NCBI RefSeq assembly: GCF_025380365.1
Contig: NZ_JAOCQF010000004.1
Span: forward strand, 1-64,000
Source: Albidovulum sediminis
GTDB lineage: Bacteria > Pseudomonadota > Alphaproteobacteria > Rhodobacterales > Rhodobacteraceae
Length of the DNA: 64,000 nucleotides
Direction of reading: 5' to 3'
The position numbers and the translations under genes are program-made. Below are positions 16,370 to 27,819 of this stretch, in pieces (positions within the stretch are counted from its first letter, which is position 1; every line of letters starts with the position of its first letter). The notes under the pieces were generated by a model. That model saw only the letters and a program-made list of their open reading frames with translations, was not told the DNA's origin and ran no database searches.

Positions 16370-17952
16370 CCGAGGTTCTGAAGGTTCGCGACCTGTCCGT
16401 GCGGTTCCGTCAGGACGGCCGGATGATCGAGGCCGTCCGGGGTGTGAGTTTCGCCATCGGCAAGGGTGAGACGGTGGCCCTGGTCGGCGAAAGCGGCTCG
16501 GGCAAGTCGGTCACGGCCCTTTCGACGGTTGCACTTCTAGGGCCGAACGCAGAGATTTCCGGGTCCATCACCTATCTCGGGCAGGAGATGGTCGGCGCGC
16601 CGGAGCCCCTGCTCAGGAAGGTGCGCGGCAATGACATCAGCTTCATCTTCCAGGAGCCGATGACGTCGCTCAACCCCCTGCACACGCTGGAAAAGCAGAT
16701 CGGGGAAAGCCTGCTGCTGCACCAGGGGCTGACCGGGACAGTGGCTCGCGACCGGATGGTCGAGCTTTTGCAGAACGTCGGCATCGACAATGCGGAACGG
16801 CGGCTGAAGGACTATCCCCACCAGCTTTCGGGCGGGCAGCGGCAGCGGGTGATGATCGCCATGGCGCTGGCGAACGGGCCGGAACTTCTGATCGCGGACG
16901 AGCCGACGACGGCGCTCGACGTGACGATCCAGGCGCAGATCCTTGAGCTTCTGGCCGAACTGAAGCGCAGGGAGGGCCTCAGCCTTCTCTTCATCTCGCA
17001 CGACCTCAACATCGTTCGGCGCATCGCCGACCGCGTGTGCGTGATGCAGGGGGGCGAGATCGTCGAACAGGGGCCGGTGGCTGAGATCTTCGCCAACCCG
17101 CAGCATCCCTATACGCAGAAGCTTCTGGCGGCCGAACCCAAAGGCCGCCCCGACCCGGTGCCGGAGGGCGCGGAGGAGATCGTCCGCACCGAAGGGCTGC
17201 GGGTCTGGTTCCCGATCCAGCGCGGGTTCATGCGCAGGACCGTGGGCCACATCAAGGCCGTCAACGATGCCACGCTGTCAGTGCGGGCCGGCGAGACGCT
17301 GGGCATCGTCGGCGAAAGCGGCTCGGGCAAGACGACGCTGGCGCTGGGGATCATGCGGCTGATCCAGGCGGACGGGCCGGTGATCTACCTCGGCCAGGAT
17401 ATCTCGCGCTGGAAGGCGGGCGATCTTCGGCGGCTCAGACGCGACATGCAGATCGTCTTCCAGGACCCGTTCGGCAGCCTCAGCCCGCGCATGACCGCCG
17501 AGGAGATTATTGCCGAGGGGCTGGGCGTCCACGGCGTGGAACCGGGCCGCAACCGGACCGAGATGGTCGCAGAGATCATGGCCGAGGTCGGGCTCGACCC
17601 CGCCACCATGGGGCGCTATCCGCACGAGTTTTCCGGTGGGCAGCGCCAGCGCATCGCCATTGCGCGGGCGATGATCCTTCGTCCGAAGGTCGTGGTGCTG
17701 GACGAGCCGACTTCGGCGCTCGACATGACAGTGCAGGTGCAGATCGTGGAGCTGCTGCGCAATCTCCAGCGCAAGTACGGGTTGGCCTACCTGTTCATCA
17801 GCCACGACCTGCGGGTGGTGCGGGCGCTGTCGCACAAGATCATCGTCATGCGGCAGGGCGATATCGTCGAAACTGGCAGCGGCGACAAGATTTTTGAAAG
17901 ACCCGAGACGGATTATACGCGCGAACTGATGGCGGCCGCGTTCGGGGGCTGA
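16366..17952 (+). CDS. yejF: Peptide ABC importer, double ATPase (YejF)
   Basis: 528 residues with two complete ABC cassettes. The first has Walker A GESGSGKS near residue 40, signature LSGGQRQR and Walker B LLIADEP. The second repeats these: GESGSGKTT near residue 318, [14 protein letters not shown] and [11 protein letters not shown]. It powers the YejB/YejE channel from the cytoplasmic face. Fusion of the two ATPases is normal for YejF. The start overlaps yejE by four bases. Six bases downstream a glycosyltransferase begins, possibly on the same transcript. Confidence 0.93.
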   Translation: MTEVLKVRDLSVRFRQDGRMIEAVRGVSFAIGKGETVALVGESGSGKSVTALSTVALLGPNAEISGSITYLGQEMVGAPEPLLRKVRGNDISFIFQEPMTSLNPLHTLEKQIGESLLLHQGLTGTVARDRMVELLQNVGIDNAERRLKDYPHQLSGGQRQRVMIAMALANGPELLIADEPTTALDVTIQAQILELLAELKRREGLSLLFISHDLNIVRRIADRVCVMQGGEIVEQGPVAEIFANPQHPYTQKLLAAEPKGRPDPVPEGAEEIVRTEGLRVWFPIQRGFMRRTVGHIKAVNDATLSVRAGETLGIVGESGSGKTTLALGIMRLIQADGPVIYLGQDISRWKAGDLRRLRRDMQIVFQDPFGSLSPRMTAEEIIAEGLGVHGVEPGRNRTEMVAEIMAEVGLDPATMGRYPHEFSGGQRQRIAIARAMILRPKVVVLDEPTSALDMTVQVQIVELLRNLQRKYGLAYLFISHDLRVVRALSHKIIVMRQGDIVETGSGDKIFERPETDYTRELMAAAFGG

Positions 17953-17957
17953 TCCCC

Positions 17958-19181
17958 TTGAGGATCCTTTTCATTCACCAGAACTTTCCGGGGCAGTTCC
18001 TGCACCTGGCGCCGGCACTTGCCGCGCGCGGGCATGACGTGCTGGCGCTGACAGATGCGGGAAACCGTCGCCCCCGGATCGTGCGGACCCTGTGCTACCC
18101 TGGCCCCGACGGGCCGGAGGTGCCAGGCCTGGCGCGCACCTATGCGCGCGCCTGCGACCGCGGCGCCCGGGTCGCCCGCGCCTGTGCCGCGCTTGATGCG
18201 CAGGGCTACCGGCCGGACGTGATCTTCGCGCATGGCGGCTGGGGGGAGCCCTTGTTCCTGCGCGATGTCTGGCCGGACGTGCGCATCCTGACTTATGCGG
18301 AGTTCTTCTATCGCTCGACCGGGCTGGACAGCGGGTTCGACCCGGAATTTCAGGCGTCCGACCTGCCCGCACGCGTGGCCACGACGGCGCGCAGAGCGCA
18401 TCTTCTGATGGCGATTCAGGATGCCGACGCGGCGCTGGCCCCGACCGCGTTCCAGGCTGCGACCTTCCCCGAACCGATCCGCTCCAAGATCGCGGTGATC
18501 CACGATGGCGTCGATACTGACCTGCTCAAGCCCAATCCGGCTGCGTGCTTCCATCTGCCGGGCGGGCGGGTTCTTCGTCCCGGGGACGAGGTACTGAGCC
18601 TGGTCGCGCGGAACCTCGAACCCTATCGGGGCTATCACGTCTTCATGCGCGCGCTTCCCGCCGTGCTGGCCGCGCGGCCTGAGGCGCAGGTGGTGATTGT
18701 CGGCGGCGATGGGCAAAGCTACGGCGGCCCGCCCGACAGCGGCACATGGAAGGAACGGTTCCTTGACGAGGTGAAGAGCCGAATCGACCTTTCGCGGATG
18801 CATTTCACCGGCCGGATCCCCCATGCCCGGTTTGCCGCGCTGATGCAGGTCACGCGGGTCCACGCCTACCTCAGCTATCCCTTCGTGCTGTCCTGGTCGC
18901 TGATCGAGGCGATGGCGGCTGGGGCGCTGGTCGTGGGCTCCGCAACCCTTCCGGTCGAAGAGGTGATCCGGGACGGGGCGAACGGCAGGCTGGTCCCCTT
19001 CTTCGACGTGGAAGGCTGGGCGCGCGTCCTGGCCGGGGCGCTTGCCGATCCGGAGGCGCAGATCCCCTTGCGACGCGCGGCGCGGGAGACCGCCCTTCGC
19101 CACTACGACCTTCGGACGGTCTGCCTGCCGCGTCTGGTCGCCTTCGTGGAAGGCGCAGGCCGACAGCAACGGGCCGGCTGA
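17958..19181 (+). CDS. Glycosyltransferase family 4 (GT-B fold)
   Basis: 407 residues from a TTG at 17958, five bases after yejF; no good ribosome site is seen, so coupling to yejF is likely. It starts MRILFIHQNFPGQF with the GT4 N-terminal fold, has HDGVDTDLLKPN where the two domains meet, and the donor-site region SYPFVLSWSLIEAMAAGALVVGSATLPVEEVI, typical of GT4 enzymes. It should transfer a sugar from a nucleotide donor; acceptor unknown. No other polysaccharide genes are near. Confidence 0.82.
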   Translation: MRILFIHQNFPGQFLHLAPALAARGHDVLALTDAGNRRPRIVRTLCYPGPDGPEVPGLARTYARACDRGARVARACAALDAQGYRPDVIFAHGGWGEPLFLRDVWPDVRILTYAEFFYRSTGLDSGFDPEFQASDLPARVATTARRAHLLMAIQDADAALAPTAFQAATFPEPIRSKIAVIHDGVDTDLLKPNPAACFHLPGGRVLRPGDEVLSLVARNLEPYRGYHVFMRALPAVLAARPEAQVVIVGGDGQSYGGPPDSGTWKERFLDEVKSRIDLSRMHFTGRIPHARFAALMQVTRVHAYLSYPFVLSWSLIEAMAAGALVVGSATLPVEEVIRDGANGRLVPFFDVEGWARVLAGALADPEAQIPLRRAARETALRHYDLRTVCLPRLVAFVEGAGRQQRAG

Positions 19182-19204
19182 TCCGGCCGGCATCGTCCCC
19201 CGGC

Positions 19205-20560
19205 TCAGACCGCCGAACTGTGCCCGGCCTTCGAAAGGTCGTAGGCGTCGAAGGCGCGCGCGATCATCCGTGTCAGCGGCCGGCCGCGTTCGGGGATCGC
19301 GAAGCCCGTCTCATCCACCGACACCATGTCGCCGAACTTGCGCGCCGGCTCTGCGTAAAGCTCGCGCAGGCGTTCGGCAGAGATGTCGAAACGGCTCAGG
19401 ATCTCTGCGCTGTCGATGCGGAAATCGCACATCAACGCCTCGATCATCCGGGCGCGGAGAAGGTCTTCGTCGTCGAAGGCGTGCCCCTTGATGGTGGAGA
19501 AACGCCCCTCGCGGATCGCCTTGACATAGGCCGAGGTCGCTGGGGCGTTCTGCGCGTATCCCTGCGGCATGCGCGAGATCGCCGAAGCCCCGAGCCCGAT
19601 CAGCGCCTCGGCAGTATCGTCGGTATAGCCCTGGAAGTTGCGCCGCAGGCGCCCCTCGCGCGCCGCCACGGCCAGCCCGTCGTCGGGGCGGGCGAAGTGG
19701 TCGATCCCGATTTCGTCGTAGCCCGCGGCCAGGAACAGCTCCCGCGCGGTCTCGAACAGGTCGAGGCGCTCCTCCGGCTTGGGCATCGCGTCCGATGGGA
19801 TCATCACCTGACGCCGCGCCATCCACGGCACATGCGCATAGCCATAAAGCGCCACCCGGTCGGGGGCGAGCGACAGCAGCTTTTCGACGCTGTCGCGGAT
19901 GCGCCGGTTGGTCTGGTGCGGCAGCCCGTAAAGGATATCGGCGTTGAGCGACCGGACGCCGCGGGCGCGAATCATCTCCGCCGCCTTTTGCGTGATCTCA
20001 TAGCTCTGGTCGCGGCCGATGGTCTTCTGGATCACCGGGTCGAAGTCCTGCACCCCGATCGAGGCGCGGTTCATGCCCGCCGCTGCCAGCGCATCAAGGC
20101 GCGAATCGTCGATCTCGTTCGGGTCGATCTCGACCGAAAACTCGGCATCCTCGCCAAGCGGCACCGTCGCGAAGATCGTTTCGGCCAGCGCGGCGATCTC
20201 GTCTGCGGGCAGGAGCGTCGGCGTCCCGCCGCCCCAGTGCAGCCGCGACAGGGTGATGCCGCGCGGCAGGCGCGCCTTGAGTAACGCAAGCTCTTCCTTC
20301 AGCACCTGCGCATAGGCCCGCACCGGTTCGTCCGAGCGTGTGCCCTGCGTGCGGCAGGCGCAGAACCAGCACAGCCTGCGACAGAAGGGCACATGAAGAT
20401 AGAGCGAGATTCGGGAGCCTTCGGGGATGGCGCCGATCCAGCCGGAAAAATCCTTCTCCGTCACCGCGTTGGAGAAGTGCGGAGCAGTCGGATAGCTCGT
20501 GTAGCGGGGCACGCGCGCATCGAACAAACCGAGTCGCGCCAGTTCGGAATTGGGTTTCAT
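19205..20560 (-). CDS. hemN: Oxygen-independent coproporphyrinogen III dehydrogenase
   Basis: 451 residues. Radical SAM: the cluster motif is C60-x3-C64-x2-C67 (CRRLCWFC), with a fourth Cys69 as in HemN, preceded by YLHVPFC. It is followed by LHWGGGTPTLLP and IGVQDFDPVIQKTIGR, hallmarks of true HemN rather than HemW. It converts coproporphyrinogen III to protoporphyrinogen IX without oxygen. It is divergent from fnrL and shares a FNR box 36 bases upstream, so it is expected to rise at low oxygen, complementing the oxygen-dependent hemF at 38242. The order hemN/hemZ-fnrL near cco genes is known from Rhodobacter. Confidence 0.94.
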   Translation of the reverse strand: MKPNSELARLGLFDARVPRYTSYPTAPHFSNAVTEKDFSGWIGAIPEGSRISLYLHVPFCRRLCWFCACRTQGTRSDEPVRAYAQVLKEELALLKARLPRGITLSRLHWGGGTPTLLPADEIAALAETIFATVPLGEDAEFSVEIDPNEIDDSRLDALAAAGMNRASIGVQDFDPVIQKTIGRDQSYEITQKAAEMIRARGVRSLNADILYGLPHQTNRRIRDSVEKLLSLAPDRVALYGYAHVPWMARRQVMIPSDAMPKPEERLDLFETARELFLAAGYDEIGIDHFARPDDGLAVAAREGRLRRNFQGYTDDTAEALIGLGASAISRMPQGYAQNAPATSAYVKAIREGRFSTIKGHAFDDEDLLRARMIEALMCDFRIDSAEILSRFDISAERLRELYAEPARKFGDMVSVDETGFAIPERGRPLTRMIARAFDAYDLSKAGHSSAV

Positions 20561-20595
20561 GTTGGCACTGATAAGGGTTATGATCCCCTTACTCC

Positions 20596-20609
20596 TTGAC
20601 GTAAATCAA
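20596..20609. promoter_or_regulatory. FNR box between hemN and fnrL
   Basis: TTGAC-GTAA-ATCAA matches the FnrL consensus TTGAT-N4-ATCAA at 9 of 10 positions. It is 14 bases before the fnrL start and 36 before hemN, suggesting autoregulation of fnrL and activation of hemN. Confidence 0.8.
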
Positions 20610-20623
20610 AGACGCGCGAACGT

Positions 20624-21370
20624 ATGTCCCTGCACGAAGTCCCGACTGTCGCCCCGAAGTGCGGTGACTGCCCGATCCGCCACCGCGCGGTTTGTGCCCG
20701 TTGCGAAGTCGATGAACTCGCCCTTCTGGACGCGATCAAGTATTACCGCAGCTTCGAGGCCGGTCAGACCGTGATCTGGGCCGGTGACCGGATGGATTTC
20801 GTCGCCTCGGTCGTGACCGGCGTGGCCACCCTGACCCAGACGCTTGAGGACGGGCGGACGCAGATGGTCGGGCTGCTGCTTCCTTCCGACTTCATGGGCC
20901 GGCCCGGGCGCACCAATGCGCCCTACAACGTGACCGCGACGACCGACCTGCTGATGTGCTGCTTCCGCAAGAAGCCGTTCGAGGAACTGCTGTCGAAAAC
21001 CCCCCATATCGCCCAGCGTCTTCTGGAAATGACGCTGGACGAACTCGATGCCGCGCGGGAATGGATGCTGCTTCTGGGCAGGAAGACCGCGCGCGAAAAG
21101 ATCGCGAGCCTTCTGGCCATCGTTGGCCGCCGGGATGCCAGCCTCAATCTGCGCGCACCCTCGGGGCGGCTGGCGTTCGATCTGGCCCTGACGCGCGAGG
21201 CGATGGCGGATTACCTTGGCCTGACGCTCGAAACGGTAAGCCGGCAGATGTCGGCGCTGAAGCGGGACGGCGTGATCGAGCTTGAGGGCAAGCGGCACGT
21301 CATCGTTCCCGACTACGACCTTCTTCTGGACGAGGCCGGCGACGACAGCGACGGCGGCTTCCTGGTCTGA
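20624..21370 (+). CDS. fnrL: Oxygen-sensing Crp/Fnr-family regulator FnrL
   Basis: 248 residues. Four N-terminal cysteines (C13, C16, C24, C27) plus C112 provide candidate ligands for an oxygen-labile [4Fe-4S] cluster. A cyclic-nucleotide-type beta barrel follows (residues about 40-125), then the dimer helix and a winged helix whose recognition helix reads LTLETVSRQMSAL. E203, S206 and R207 give the E-xx-SR contact set that reads TTGAT. Without oxygen the dimer binds FNR boxes; four are visible in this window. It is the likely controller of hemN, usp, ccoNOQP and ccoGHIS. Confidence 0.95.
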   Translation: MSLHEVPTVAPKCGDCPIRHRAVCARCEVDELALLDAIKYYRSFEAGQTVIWAGDRMDFVASVVTGVATLTQTLEDGRTQMVGLLLPSDFMGRPGRTNAPYNVTATTDLLMCCFRKKPFEELLSKTPHIAQRLLEMTLDELDAAREWMLLLGRKTAREKIASLLAIVGRRDASLNLRAPSGRLAFDLALTREAMADYLGLTLETVSRQMSALKRDGVIELEGKRHVIVPDYDLLLDEAGDDSDGGFLV

Positions 21371-21492
21371 GCTGCGTCAATTTGCCAATGGCGCGAATCT
21401 CGGCGCGCGCCAGAATTCCCGATAGCTGAAGTCGGCAGGCAGTCAGCCTAATCGGTGTGTGCCATGCGTCCCCCTTTTCCGAAGGAGGTTTC

Positions 21493-23058
21493 ATGGAACG
21501 CAGAACTTCAGATCGACATGCCCGCCGCGACCGGAGAACCCGGCAAGGCTCCCTTCCCGCAAATGCCTTCCGCCAGGAGGCACTAACCCACTCCCGTGCC
21601 CGCATGGGCTTTCTCGACGAAGGCGATGTCGCCTTCCTGAAGGCGCGGGTGCTGGAACTGCTGGGCGACTACGGCGTGGCGGTCATCCACCCGCAGGCGC
21701 GGGCGGCACTTCTGGCGGCCGGTGCGAAGCCGGGCAGCGGGCCGGACCGGCTGCGCCTTCCCGCAGGGCTGGTGGCAGAGGCGATGGAGGCCACGCCCAA
21801 GGCGGCCCGTCTCGCAGGGAAACGGCGCGCGCTCGACCTCGACCTGCCGCGCGGCGACAGGGGATTCGTCATGCGCACCGGAACCGGCGCGCACGGCTAT
21901 GTCAGCCCGCGCGACACGCGCTACAGGAACATGGACCTGGCGGCGGTCGACGAGATCGCGGCCGTGGCCAGCACGCTCGACGAAGTGGGTTTCATCGCGC
22001 ATCCGTTCGTTCACGGGGTGCCCGAGAAGACCGCCGACATCCACAGCTTCGGCCGCCTGATCGCGCGGACGGACAAGCACATCTGGATGCAGCCCTACCA
22101 GTGGCAGAACGTCGAATACCTGATGAAGATCGCGGCCATCGCCGCGGGAGGAGAGGCGGAACTGCGCGCCAATCCGATAACAAGCGCCATCACCTGTTCC
22201 TTCACGCCGCTCGAATTCAAGTTCATGGACACGCAGGTGATCATCGAGGCGGGCAAGTACGGTGTCCCGCTGCACGCCTGTTCGCTGCCCTCTTCGGGGG
22301 GAACCGCGCCGCTCTCCGTCCCGTCGATGGCGATCATGGCGGCGGCAGAGATCGTCGGCATGACGGTGATGGCGCATGTGCTGTCGCCCGGCACGCCGGT
22401 GATCGCGACACCCCTGATGTTCACGCTCGACATGCGGACAGGCTCGGCGCTGCAATCCTGCGTCGAAAGCCTTCAGGCGGCGAGCGTGTCGGTCCAGTTG
22501 ATGAAGCAGGGATTCGGGATGCTGGCGCATACCTACGGTTCGGGTTCGGACACGCCGGATGTCGACCACCAGTCGATGGCCGAACGGGCGCTGCTCTGCC
22601 AGGCGGTCGCGCTGGCCGGGGCGGACATCCTGGGCGGTGTCGGGCAACTGGAATGCGCAACCGTGTTCAGCCCGGTCCAGGCCGTGCTGGACAACGAGGT
22701 GGGCGCGATGGTCCGCCGGTTCATCCGCAAGCCCGACCTCAGCGATGGCGCCCTGAACTGGGACGAGATGATGCGGATCCGCACCGGCGGACATTTCCTG
22801 GACAGCGATCACACCATCCGCACCTGCCGCGACCAGCTGTCGCCCGGCATCTTCCTGCGGCAAGGCCGGGACGGCTACGAAAAGTCGGGCCGCCGGACTG
22901 CTTTCGACGCCGCGCGCGATGCGGCGCTGGCGGCCATCGCGACGGCACCGGAGGCCGGCGTTCTGGATGACCACCAGCTTCGAGAGATCGCGGCGCTTGC
23001 CGCGCATGCCGATGAGCACATCGTTGCCGCCTATGCCGGGGCGGTCGAACTGATCTGA
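21493..23058 (+). CDS. MttB-family methyltransferase without pyrrolysine
   Basis: 521 residues. The ATG at 21493 follows GAAGGAGG. The sequence matches the trimethylamine methyltransferase (MttB) family: an N-terminal EGDVAFLKARVLELLGDYGV segment, MRTGTGAHGYVSPRD, then TSAITCSFTPLEF and a C-terminal DILGGVGQLECATVFSPVQAVLDNE. The frame has no internal amber codon, so it belongs to the non-pyrrolysine branch, which includes glycine betaine and other quaternary-amine demethylases that transfer methyl to a corrinoid protein. No corrinoid protein or reactivase gene is adjacent, so the acceptor must be elsewhere or the activity differs. It lies downstream of fnrL. Confidence 0.8.
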   Translation: MERRTSDRHARRDRRTRQGSLPANAFRQEALTHSRARMGFLDEGDVAFLKARVLELLGDYGVAVIHPQARAALLAAGAKPGSGPDRLRLPAGLVAEAMEATPKAARLAGKRRALDLDLPRGDRGFVMRTGTGAHGYVSPRDTRYRNMDLAAVDEIAAVASTLDEVGFIAHPFVHGVPEKTADIHSFGRLIARTDKHIWMQPYQWQNVEYLMKIAAIAAGGEAELRANPITSAITCSFTPLEFKFMDTQVIIEAGKYGVPLHACSLPSSGGTAPLSVPSMAIMAAAEIVGMTVMAHVLSPGTPVIATPLMFTLDMRTGSALQSCVESLQAASVSVQLMKQGFGMLAHTYGSGSDTPDVDHQSMAERALLCQAVALAGADILGGVGQLECATVFSPVQAVLDNEVGAMVRRFIRKPDLSDGALNWDEMMRIRTGGHFLDSDHTIRTCRDQLSPGIFLRQGRDGYEKSGRRTAFDAARDAALAAIATAPEAGVLDDHQLREIAALAAHADEHIVAAYAGAVELI

Positions 23059-23072
23059 CCGGCTGAAAGGCC

Positions 23073-23098
23073 GACGCGGACCCGGCAGGGTCCGCGTC
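23073..23098. terminator. Hairpin between converging genes
   Basis: A perfect 11-bp stem GACGCGGACCC / GGGTCCGCGTC with a GGCA loop lies between the MttB-family gene and usp. No T-run follows on either strand, so its action as a terminator is inferred from stem strength and position. Confidence 0.5.
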
Positions 23099-23129
23099 AA
23101 TCAGAGTCCTTGCCCGCAAAAGCTCGCGC

Positions 23130-23969
23130 CTAGTGCGCCATGAAGACGGGAACCTCGGAGATCTCGAGCATGTCGCGGGTCGCTCCGCCCAGGATCGCCT
23201 CGCGGAAGCGCGAGTGTCCATAGCCGCCCATGACGATGAGATCCGCGTCGATGTCGCGGGCGTGGCGGCACAGAACCTCGGACACGCGCGGCATGGTCCG
23301 GGCCAGCACCGAGACCTCCGCTTTGACACCATGGCGGGACAGGAACTGCGACAGAAGCCCTCCGGGGTCGGAACGTTCGGGGCCGTGGCTCGGCGGGTCG
23401 ATGACGGTGATGTTGACGAGGGAGGCCGCCTTCAAAATCGGCAGCGCGGCGCGGATCGCGATCAAGGCCTCGTCGCTCTGGTTCCATGCGATGGCCACCC
23501 GCGAGGGCGGCGCAGGTTCAAGACCGGTCGCAGGCAGGACGAGGACCGGACTGCGACCGTCGAAAAGTGCCGCCTCCAGCACCGCCTCGAGGTCGTGGTT
23601 GTCCTTGCCGCCATACGGTTTCGGAAGCACGACGAGGTCGGAGAACCGGGCCTGGACGGCAACCGGCTCGGTCAGCGTCGCGAGCTGCGTCACGACCGTC
23701 TCGACCGCCCAGCGGACATCCTCGGCGGCGAGACGCGCCCTGACCGCCGCTTCCGTCTCGGCCGCTTCGGTGCGCGCGAACTCGAAGGTTTCCTGATGGA
23801 TGACCGCGGTCGCGCCTGCGTAGTAGTAGCCCGTCTGGGTGCGGTCGATGCCGAGGCAGAGAATGTCCAGATGCGCATCCTCGCGCCTGGCAAGTGCGAT
23901 CGCCGCATCCATCTGGGCGGTCGAAAGTTGTGGATCGGTGACGATGGTGAGGATCGATTTGTAGCCCAT
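23130..23969 (-). CDS. Tandem universal stress protein (UspA x2)
   Basis: 279 residues from the ATG at 23969, preceded by GGGAGG; an earlier ATG at 23993 lacks such a site. The first UspA domain covers about residues 1-140 (YKSILTIVTDPQLSTAQMDAAIALAR). The second covers about 150-279 and keeps the ATP-binding pattern GGYGHSRFREAILGGATRDML, whereas domain 1 has lost it. Tandem Usp proteins are typical of low-oxygen and stationary-phase responses. A perfect FNR box sits 59 bases before the start, so FnrL control is likely. Confidence 0.88.
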   Translation of the reverse strand: MGYKSILTIVTDPQLSTAQMDAAIALARREDAHLDILCLGIDRTQTGYYYAGATAVIHQETFEFARTEAAETEAAVRARLAAEDVRWAVETVVTQLATLTEPVAVQARFSDLVVLPKPYGGKDNHDLEAVLEAALFDGRSPVLVLPATGLEPAPPSRVAIAWNQSDEALIAIRAALPILKAASLVNITVIDPPSHGPERSDPGGLLSQFLSRHGVKAEVSVLARTMPRVSEVLCRHARDIDADLIVMGGYGHSRFREAILGGATRDMLEISEVPVFMAH

Positions 23970-24027
23970 ATCCGGCCTCCCGAGAGCAAGCATGGCGTGA
24001 CCCTAGGTCGCGGCGAACGGCGCCGCC

Positions 24028-24041
24028 TTGATTCCGATCAA
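24028..24041. promoter_or_regulatory. Perfect FNR box before usp
   Basis: TTGAT-TCCG-ATCAA is a full match to the FNR consensus, 59 bases upstream of the usp start on the minus strand and 234 bases before ccoN. The position suits activation of usp. Confidence 0.85.
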
Positions 24042-24167
24042 GTGACGCGTTGTGCCACCTGACCCTGCGCACCCACCCGTGCCCGCCTGCGGCAGAGCCT
24101 AGCGCGAAGTGATGCCCGGTGTATACCGTTGCGGTGTCGCCCGCTTGTTCTGCCCCCGAGGGGACAT

Positions 24168-24181
24168 TTGACGCAGATCAA
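24168..24181. promoter_or_regulatory. FNR box before ccoN
   Basis: TTGAC-GCAG-ATCAA (9 of 10 consensus positions) lies 94 bases before the ccoN start codon. Activation of ccoNOQP by FnrL at low oxygen is well established in Rhodobacter. Confidence 0.85.
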
Positions 24182-24274
24182 GGTAAGCTCGGCCGCGCCG
24201 GGTCAAACCACCGGCGTCCGGAAACCCTTCGACTGCGCGAGTCGGAGGGGCATGGATGAACGAAGGGACATAGC

Positions 24275-25876
<1,602 letters not shown>

Positions 25877-25891
25877 GGGAGGCCCAGAACA

Positions 25892-26641
25892 ATGGCTATT
25901 CTTGAAAAGCACAAGTTCCTGGAAACCAACGCCACGGCCCTTCTGGTGGCATCGCTTCTGGTGGTGACGGTCGGCGGGATCGTGGAAATCGCCCCCCTCT
26001 TCTACCTCGAGAACACGATCGAGAAGGTGGAAGGCGTGCGGCCCTACACGCCGCTGGAACTGACCGGGCGCGACATCTACATCCGCGAGGGCTGCTATGT
26101 CTGCCACAGCCAGATGATCCGGCCGATGCGCGACGAGGTGGAGCGATACGGCCACTACTCTCTGGCGGCGGAGTCGATGTACGACCATCCGTTCCAGTGG
26201 GGATCGAAGCGCACCGGGCCGGACCTGGCCCGGGTGGGCGGTCGCTATTCGAACGAATGGCACGTCGACCACCTGACCGATCCGCAGTCGGTGGTGCCGG
26301 AATCGGTGATGCCAAAGTACGGCTTCCTGCTGGATCGCCTGATCGAGCCGGAGCACATCGCGGACCGGCTGTCGACGGATGCGCTGGTAGGCGTTCCCTA
26401 CACCGAAGATATGATCGGGCAGGCCCAGGCGGACTTCGCCGCGCAGGCCGATCCCGATGCCGACACCGCAGGGCTGCAGGAACGCTACGGCTCCAGCGCC
26501 TTCGCGGGTGGCAAGGACGTGGTCGTCTCCAACTTCGATGGCCACGCCGGTGTGAGCGAGATGGACGCGCTGATCGCCTATCTTCAGGTCCTCGGCACGA
26601 TGGTCGACTTCTCGACCTTCGAAAATGATCCGAACCGGTAG
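25892..26641 (+). CDS. ccoO: cbb3 oxidase monohaem cytochrome c subunit
   Basis: 249 residues. One N-terminal membrane helix ([24 protein letters not shown]) anchors a periplasmic domain with haem motif [11 protein letters not shown] near residue 70, typical of CcoO/FixO, and Met ligands later ([10 protein letters not shown]). It passes electrons from CcoP to CcoN. It starts 15 bases after ccoN with a GGGAGG site. Confidence 0.96.
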   Translation: MAILEKHKFLETNATALLVASLLVVTVGGIVEIAPLFYLENTIEKVEGVRPYTPLELTGRDIYIREGCYVCHSQMIRPMRDEVERYGHYSLAAESMYDHPFQWGSKRTGPDLARVGGRYSNEWHVDHLTDPQSVVPESVMPKYGFLLDRLIEPEHIADRLSTDALVGVPYTEDMIGQAQADFAAQADPDADTAGLQERYGSSAFAGGKDVVVSNFDGHAGVSEMDALIAYLQVLGTMVDFSTFENDPNR

Positions 26642-26650
26642 GAGGGGCGA

Positions 26651-26857
26651 ATGGACAGCTATTCGCTTTTCCGGGAATTCGCCGACAGCTGGGCGCTTCT
26701 TGCGCTGGTGCTGCTGTTCGTGGGCGTCGTGATCTGGGCCTTCCGGCCCGGATCGCGAAAGGTGCACGAGGACGTGGCGAACATTCCCTTCCGACATGAG
26801 GACAGGCCCGCCCCCGCCGGCACGACCGGCGCGCGGGGTGAAGGAGGCGCAAGATGA
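26651..26857 (+). CDS. ccoQ: cbb3 oxidase small subunit CcoQ
   Basis: 68 residues with one membrane helix ([23 protein letters not shown]), then a short charged tail. This is the usual CcoQ layout, which stabilises the CcoP interaction and protects the complex from oxygen. It lies 9 bases after ccoO and overlaps ccoP by four bases (ATGA). Confidence 0.92.
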   Translation: MDSYSLFREFADSWALLALVLLFVGVVIWAFRPGSRKVHEDVANIPFRHEDRPAPAGTTGARGEGGAR

Positions 26858-27723
26858 GCAAGAAACCGACGACGACGAAGCCCCAGGTGGAGACGACCGG
26901 CCATACCTGGGACGGGATCGAGGAATACAACAACCCACTGCCGCGCTGGTGGCTCTGGACCTTCTACCTGACCATCTTCTGGGGTCTGGTCTACACGATC
27001 CTCTACCCGGCCTGGCCGCTGGTGGATCGCGCAACCCAGGGTCTTTGGGGCGGCAACCCGCGCATCGAGGTCGCTGCAGAGATCGAGCGGTTCGACGCAG
27101 CCAATGCCCCGATCGAGGCGAAGCTGGTGGCGGCCGACCTGACCGCGATCGCGGCCGATCCCGAACTTCTGGGCTATGCCACCAACGCCGGCGCAGCGGT
27201 GTTCAAGACCTGGTGCGCGCAGTGCCATGGTTCGGGTGCTGCCGGCGCGAAGGGCTATCCCAACCTGATCGACAACGACTGGCTCTGGGGCGGCACGATC
27301 GAGGACATTCACCTGACCGTGCAGCACGGTATCCGCAACACCGAGGACGCCGATGCGCGGTATTCGGAAATGCCGAAGTTCGGTGCGGATGGGTTGCTGG
27401 AACCCGCCCAGATCGACCAGGTGGTGCAGTATGTCCTGCAGATCTCGGGTCAGGACCATGACGCGGCGCTTGCCGGCGAAGGGGCCACGGTCTTTGCCGA
27501 CAACTGCTCGGCCTGCCACATGGAAGACGGCAGCGGCGACCGCATGCAGGGGGCGCCAAACCTGACCGACGCGATCTGGCTTTACGGCGGCGACGCCGCG
27601 GCGTTGACCGAAACGGTGACGAATGCCCGCTTCGGTGTCATGCCCGCATGGTCCGGCCGCCTGAGCGAGGCCGACATCCGCGCGGTCGCGACCTGGGTCC
27701 ACAGCCGCGGTGGCGGCGAGTAA
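26854..27723 (+). CDS. ccoP: cbb3 oxidase dihaem cytochrome c subunit
   Basis: 289 residues. A cytoplasmic N-terminus with [17 protein letters not shown] precedes the membrane anchor, a CcoP hallmark. Two class I cytochrome c domains follow, with CAQCH near residue 122 and CSACH near residue 219. The protein accepts electrons from soluble or membrane cytochrome c and passes them to CcoO. Three hairpins follow the stop codon, the last a clear terminator. Confidence 0.96.
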   Translation: MSKKPTTTKPQVETTGHTWDGIEEYNNPLPRWWLWTFYLTIFWGLVYTILYPAWPLVDRATQGLWGGNPRIEVAAEIERFDAANAPIEAKLVAADLTAIAADPELLGYATNAGAAVFKTWCAQCHGSGAAGAKGYPNLIDNDWLWGGTIEDIHLTVQHGIRNTEDADARYSEMPKFGADGLLEPAQIDQVVQYVLQISGQDHDAALAGEGATVFADNCSACHMEDGSGDRMQGAPNLTDAIWLYGGDAAALTETVTNARFGVMPAWSGRLSEADIRAVATWVHSRGGGE

Positions 27724-27729
27724 CGGAAT

Positions 27730-27755
27730 CCGGCGGGGCAGAAATGCCCCGCCGG
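27730..27755 (+). repeat. Hairpin 1 downstream of ccoP
   Basis: CCGGCGGGGC and GCCCCGCCGG form a perfect 10-bp stem with a 6-base loop, beginning six bases after the ccoP stop. No T-run follows. It may protect the ccoNOQP mRNA 3' end. Confidence 0.6.
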
Positions 27756-27760
27756 TGAAA

Positions 27761-27808
27761 AGCATCGGCGCCCCGTCCTGTTCGCGCGTTTCCTGGGGCG
27801 CCGATGCT
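27761..27808 (+). repeat. Hairpin 2 downstream of ccoP
   Basis: A perfect 14-bp inverted repeat (AGCATCGGCGCCCC / GGGGCGCCGATGCT) encloses 20 bases. It lies between hairpin 1 and the terminator and is not followed by a T-run. Confidence 0.6.
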
Positions 27809-27819
27809 CCAAATCACTG

